From positions 1,736,001 to 1,800,000 of the forward strand of contig CP070276.1 in NCBI GenBank assembly GCA_016916535.1: 64,000 nt of DNA, written 5' to 3'. Source of the stretch: Dysgonomonadaceae bacterium zrk40 (GTDB lineage: Bacteria > Bacteroidota > Bacteroidia > Bacteroidales > Dysgonomonadaceae). The translations under genes and the position numbers were made by a program. The notes below the pieces were generated by a model. That model ran no database searches. It worked only from the letters and a program-made list of their open reading frames with translations, and had not been told where the DNA came from. This document shows positions 60,732 through 64,000 of the stretch, in pieces. Position 1 is the first letter of the stretch; every line of letters begins with the position of its first letter.

Positions 60732-61702
60732 GAAAGTGGATTTACATTTGCCTCGATGGTTTCTTTCTTTAGTTTCTTTCTGAAAAAACTGATCATCCTG
60801 GTCAGTCCCTCATCGAGCCGTATCGCCGGCTCCCAGTCGAGCATCTCCCGGGCAAGTGTGATGTCGGGACGCCGCTGTTTCGGGTCATCAACCGGCAGGG
60901 GCATGTATACCAGTTTTGAGGATGCTCCGGACAAAGTGATGATTCGTTCTGCCAGCTCCCGGATGGTGAACTCTCTGGGATTGCCAATGTTGACCGGTCC
61001 GGTAAAAGCCTCGTCTGTCTTCATCATCTTCAGAAGCCCCTCTATCAGATCGTCGATGTACTGAAAGCTGCGGGTCTGGCTGCCATCACCGTAGATGGTG
61101 ATGTCCTGGTCCTGCAGCGCCTGCAGGATGAAGTTGGAGATCACCCGCCCATCATCGGGCAGCATGCCGGGGCCGTAGGTGTTGAAGATGCGGACAATCT
61201 TGATGCGCACCTTCTCCTGACGGTGGTAATCCATGAAAAGGGTCTCAGCGCATCGCTTTCCTTCATCGTAGCAGGAGCGGGGACCCACGGTGTTCACATT
61301 TCCCCAGTACTGTTCCGGTTGCGGATGCACCAGCGGATCGCCATAGATCTCGCTGGTGGAGGCAAGCAGGATCCTGGCACCATGCTTCTTGGCCATGCCC
61401 AATACATTGTAGGAGCCCATGACCGAGATTTTCATCGTTTTGATCGGATCATGCTGGTAGTGTACCGGGGAGGCCGGACAGGCCAGGTGGTAAATCTCAT
61501 CCACAGGTTCAATGGGGTAGGGGTATATGATGTCATGCTCTATCAGGTCAAAAAACTTGTGCTCCAATAAATGAGAAATGTTCTCTTTTCGTCCCGTGAG
61601 AAAATTATCCAGACAGATTACACTGTTTCCTTCCCTCAGGAGTCTTTCGCATAAGTGAGACCCAATAAAACCGGCACCTCCGGTAACCAATATCCTCTTC
61701 AT
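60728..61702 (-). CDS. UDP-glucuronate decarboxylase (UDP-xylose synthase)
   Basis: Converts UDP-glucuronate to UDP-xylose with bound NAD. 324 residues of extended SDR type. NAD motif [17 protein letters not shown] (6-22), [17 protein letters not shown] (family-specific), [16 protein letters not shown], and catalytic Y145/K149 in [11 protein letters not shown]. The segment [23 protein letters not shown] is also typical. Close relatives act on dTDP-glucose or UDP-galactose, but the CPASPVHYQ and YDEGKR pairs favour decarboxylase. It could supply xylose for the nearby polysaccharide. Confidence 0.92.
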   Translation of the reverse strand: MKRILVTGGAGFIGSHLCERLLREGNSVICLDNFLTGRKENISHLLEHKFFDLIEHDIIYPYPIEPVDEIYHLACPASPVHYQHDPIKTMKISVMGSYNVLGMAKKHGARILLASTSEIYGDPLVHPQPEQYWGNVNTVGPRSCYDEGKRCAETLFMDYHRQEKVRIKIVRIFNTYGPGMLPDDGRVISNFILQALQDQDITIYGDGSQTRSFQYIDDLIEGLLKMMKTDEAFTGPVNIGNPREFTIRELAERIITLSGASSKLVYMPLPVDDPKQRRPDITLAREMLDWEPAIRLDEGLTRMISFFRKKLKKETIEANVNPLS

Positions 61703-62048
61703 CTTTTCATAGTTTCTGGATGATTCACAAAAGTATACAATTATTTAAACATATTTAATATTCTGTCGATTTATTTCCAAAAATGAGCGAATATTATACA
61801 ATTAAGGGACAATCTGATTTGTTTAAAAAAAATTATTCACAATACTATAACAAAAAAAAATACCCATAGTTCTGATGATTCTACAACGATCTCACACAAC
61901 GAAGAAGTCAATATCGCTGATTACGCTCTTACATACAGGATGTTATTGCATCCTTATTTATGCAGACAAGATGGTATAATAATGGAGTTTGTATGATCAA
62001 AAAGACGCCCAAAATAAAATAAAAACAATAAAAAGTAAATAAATGTGT

Positions 62049-62076
62049 TTGTAATAAAACAAAATGATTATATTTG
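62049..62076 (+). promoter_or_regulatory. Promoter of the porin-PII-ammonium transporter genes
   Basis: TTG (62049-62051), 17-base spacer, TATATTTG (62069-62076). The spacer is a little short. The ATG of the first gene is at 62121. The 418-bp gap 61703-62120 is strongly AT-rich; the only other structure seen is a small hairpin AGGATG/CATCCT (61937-61942, 61949-61954). Confidence 0.5.
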
Positions 62077-62120
62077 CAGCGTGAATATTACATTATGTCT
62101 AATTAAATTGTTTTTAGGTT

Positions 62121-62789
62121 ATGAAAATGAAAATCATTGTTGCGATCACGTTGCTTTGTGCAACCTGGAGCCTCCCCGCGCAGGAGGCTGAATCGAAATG
62201 GACTGCCGGAACTGATCTGGTAAGTTCGTATGTATGGAGGGGGCTCTACCTGTCGAATGCGGCAGTACAGCCCTCACTTGTTTTTGAATCGGGTGGGTTT
62301 TCCGCCGGTGCCTGGGGCTCTGCCTCCTTCGACGGTGTGCTTGAGGCTGATCTTTTTATTGGTTACACCTTCGGTTTTGGATTATCACTGGGGGTAACTG
62401 ACTATTATTTCCCCTCCATAGAAGGGGGTAATGACTACTTTGATGTCACGAAGGCTACGGGTGCCCATATCTTCGAGCTGAATGGAGGTTATGAGGTGGG
62501 TGGACTGAGCCTCTCCGCCAATTATGTACTGAATGAGGCGGGTGGTGCCGCATCGGCTGGCGGTGACAAGTACTTCGAAGTGGCATATGCCTTCGGGAAT
62601 GTTGCTCTTTTTGCGGGTGGCGGCGATGGGTTGCAGTCGCTCAGCGGTGATTTCGCACTCACCAATATCGGCATCAGCGCGACCAAAGAGCTGGAGATCA
62701 CCCCTTCTTTCACACTCCCTCTCACCTGCAGTGCCATCCTTAACCCTGACAGGGAGAAATTCTACCTGGTGGCGGCACTCACCTTCTAG
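62121..62789 (+). CDS. TorF-family putative outer-membrane porin
   Basis: 222 residues with a signal peptide ending near LPAQ (21). Opening strand WTAGTDLVSSYVWRGLYLSNAAVQPSL is the mark of this small beta-barrel family (CHP02001-type). The rest alternates hydrophobic strands with Gly-rich turns and ends in FYLVAALTF, a terminal barrel strand with final Phe. The gene is directly before PII and amt, so it may help ammonium or another small nitrogen solute cross the outer membrane; that is inference. Confidence 0.8.
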   Translation: MKMKIIVAITLLCATWSLPAQEAESKWTAGTDLVSSYVWRGLYLSNAAVQPSLVFESGGFSAGAWGSASFDGVLEADLFIGYTFGFGLSLGVTDYYFPSIEGGNDYFDVTKATGAHIFELNGGYEVGGLSLSANYVLNEAGGAASAGGDKYFEVAYAFGNVALFAGGGDGLQSLSGDFALTNIGISATKELEITPSFTLPLTCSAILNPDREKFYLVAALTF

Positions 62790-62816
62790 TTACACCATTT
62801 CAAAAAAAGAAACAAG

Positions 62817-63170
62817 ATGAACATGAAGAAAATTGAAGCGATCATTCGTAAATCGCAACTCGATGAGGTGGTGGAAGCCCTTCACGAGATAGGCATCGAC
62901 TTCCTCACCTACTGGGAGGTCACCGGAGTCGGTAACGAACGCTCCAGCTCCATCTACCGTTCAACGGTCTATGAAACACGTCTCATTGAGCGGATACACA
63001 TCTCATTTGTGTGCCGTGAGATTTATGTCGACACCTCCTGCCAGGCCATCATCAATGCTGCCCGAACAGGTGAGATGGGTGACGGTAAGATATTTATCTC
63101 ACCAGTGGAGGATTCCGTCCGTATCAGAACAGGTGAAACCGGCCCCGAATCATTGTACATCAAAGAATAA
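62817..63170 (+). CDS. PII-family nitrogen regulatory protein
   Basis: 117 residues. It senses 2-oxoglutarate and ATP/ADP and controls the ammonium channel encoded next. Alignment to E. coli GlnB by eye: MKKIEAIIRKSQLDEVVEALHEIGI at the start, T-loop with Tyr at the position of Tyr51 (IYRSTVY), B-loop TGEMGDGKIFI and C-loop VRIRTGE. In the T-loop base GVGNERS stands where E. coli has GFGRQKG, so the position of the 2-oxoglutarate ligand Gln39 reads Glu. A GlnK-type role is likely because of the amt neighbour. Confidence 0.92.
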   Translation: MNMKKIEAIIRKSQLDEVVEALHEIGIDFLTYWEVTGVGNERSSSIYRSTVYETRLIERIHISFVCREIYVDTSCQAIINAARTGEMGDGKIFISPVEDSVRIRTGETGPESLYIKE

Positions 63171-63184
63171 TAAAACGAACGACT

Positions 63185-64000
63185 ATGGATACAATCACAA
63201 CTACATATGCTCTCAACACATTCTGGGTATTGTTCGCGGCAGTACTGGTCTTCTTCATGCAGACCGGCTTCGCGCTCGTGGAGGCGGGCTTCTCCCGCAC
63301 AAAGAACACCACCAACATTCTCTTCAAAAACCTGATGGACTTCTGCATGGGCTCCATTGCCTTCTGGCTCATCGGCTACGGCATCATGTACGGTGCCGGC
63401 AACGGTTTCTTCGGAGAGCTTGAGATCTTCTCGAAGGTGAACCACGCCCTGGAGCTGGGAATCCCCAACAATGCTTTTTTCATCTTCCAACTGGTGTTTG
63501 CCGCCACCGCCGCCACCATTGTCTCGGGTGCCATGGCCGAACGTACCAAGTTTAAGGCCTATCTGTTTTACAGTGTGGCCATCTCAGCCCTCATCTATCC
63601 CATCTCCGGACACTGGGTCTGGGGCGGTGGATGGCTGTCGCAACTGGAGATTCCCTTCCACGATTTTGCCGGATCTACGGTGGTCCACTCCATGGGAGGC
63701 TGGCTCGCTTTCATTGGTGCTGCCTTTCTGGGGCCTCGAATAGGCAAGTACAAAAAGGGAAAGGTGCACGCCATCCCGGGACATAGCCTTACCCTGGCTG
63801 CGCTGGGTGTCTTCATCCTCTGGCTGGGTTGGTTTGGTTTCAACCCCGGCTCTACGCTTGGATTGGGTGATCCCGACCTGGTGGCACATATCTTCATGAC
63901 CACCAACGGTGCTGCCGCCGCAGGGGGGATTGCCACGCTGATCACCACCTGGGTTCGCTACGGCAAACCCACCTTCAGCATGACCCTCAACGGTGTGCTG
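63185..64000 (+). CDS. amt: Ammonium transporter (Amt), 3' end outside window
   Basis: ATG at 63185, 15 bases after the PII stop; 272 residues in view. Family motifs: FWVLFAAVLVFFMQTGFALVEAGFSRTKN, the gate region ATIVSGAMAERTKF, YPISGHWVWGGGWL, and DFAGSTVVHSMGGW with the first pore His of the conserved pair. LGWFGFNPGS is also diagnostic. About seven of the eleven helices are in the window. PII proteins plug this channel when nitrogen is plentiful. Confidence 0.96.
   Translation, partial: MDTITTTYALNTFWVLFAAVLVFFMQTGFALVEAGFSRTKNTTNILFKNLMDFCMGSIAFWLIGYGIMYGAGNGFFGELEIFSKVNHALELGIPNNAFFIFQLVFAATAATIVSGAMAERTKFKAYLFYSVAISALIYPISGHWVWGGGWLSQLEIPFHDFAGSTVVHSMGGWLAFIGAAFLGPRIGKYKKGKVHAIPGHSLTLAALGVFILWLGWFGFNPGSTLGLGDPDLVAHIFMTTNGAAAAGGIATLITTWVRYGKPTFSMTLNGVL

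Overview
This window is chromosomal DNA of a Bacteroidota bacterium, most likely order Bacteroidales. I would guess the Dysgonomonadaceae/Proteiniphilum neighbourhood, but that is inference only. The evidence is three SusD- or SusC-type partners, two ECF-sigma/FecR switches, many lipoproteins with short lipoboxes, and repeated promoter motifs of the form TTG-N19-21-TAnnTTTG, which are typical of this phylum.

Layout. (1) 1-6357, minus strand: an ECF sigma factor, a FecR anti-sigma factor, a SusC receptor and a SusD lipoprotein cut by the window edge. Together they form a glycan-uptake locus. (2) 6.4-18.2 kb, core and housekeeping genes: an 11-bp tandem repeat, an alpha/beta hydrolase, a LytTR regulator, a cytoplasmic alpha-amylase, RNase P RNA, a YihY-type membrane protein, a YgjP-type metallopeptidase, MlaE/MlaF lipid-transport genes, and sufCDS for Fe-S cluster assembly with no sufB beside them. 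(3) 18.3-32.1 kb, a second locus: sigma, FecR, SusC, SusD, a PKD surface lipoprotein, a GH16 laminarinase-like enzyme with a BACON domain, and a GH3 beta-glucosidase. This looks like a beta-1,3-glucan utilisation locus. Its susC is split by a complete 1776-bp IS1634-type element with a 6-bp target duplication.

(4) 32.2-55.9 kb, an exopolysaccharide locus. It starts with an unusually structured leader and a LruC-domain lipoprotein. A lone receiver protein, an initiating sugar transferase, a short TolC-like protein, a Wzz/BY-kinase-like protein, a Wzy-like polymerase, a series of glycosyltransferases, an acyltransferase, a fucosyltransferase-like enzyme and a Wzx flippase follow. A 366-bp hairpin-rich gap separates this from a second module with a deacetylase-like protein, two GT2 enzymes and two internally deleted signalling genes. 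(5) 55.9-61.7 kb: a PAS hybrid histidine kinase, a receiver-kinase protein, an endonuclease/exonuclease/phosphatase-family protein, and a UDP-glucuronate decarboxylase that could feed UDP-xylose to the polysaccharide. (6) 62.1-64 kb: a TorF-like porin, a PII protein and the start of an ammonium transporter.

The most interesting points are the clean IS disruption of the glucan receptor, with a start codon supplied by the IS end; the structured 5' leader of the LruC/exopolysaccharide operon; the initiating transferase with a degenerate receiver domain next to an intact lone receiver; the twin internal deletions in a neighbouring B12-binding/PAS-kinase pair; and the hairpin-rich element at 51.15-51.34 kb. 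I do not see a clear CRISPR, phage or defence system. All family calls were made by reading motifs; no database search was run.
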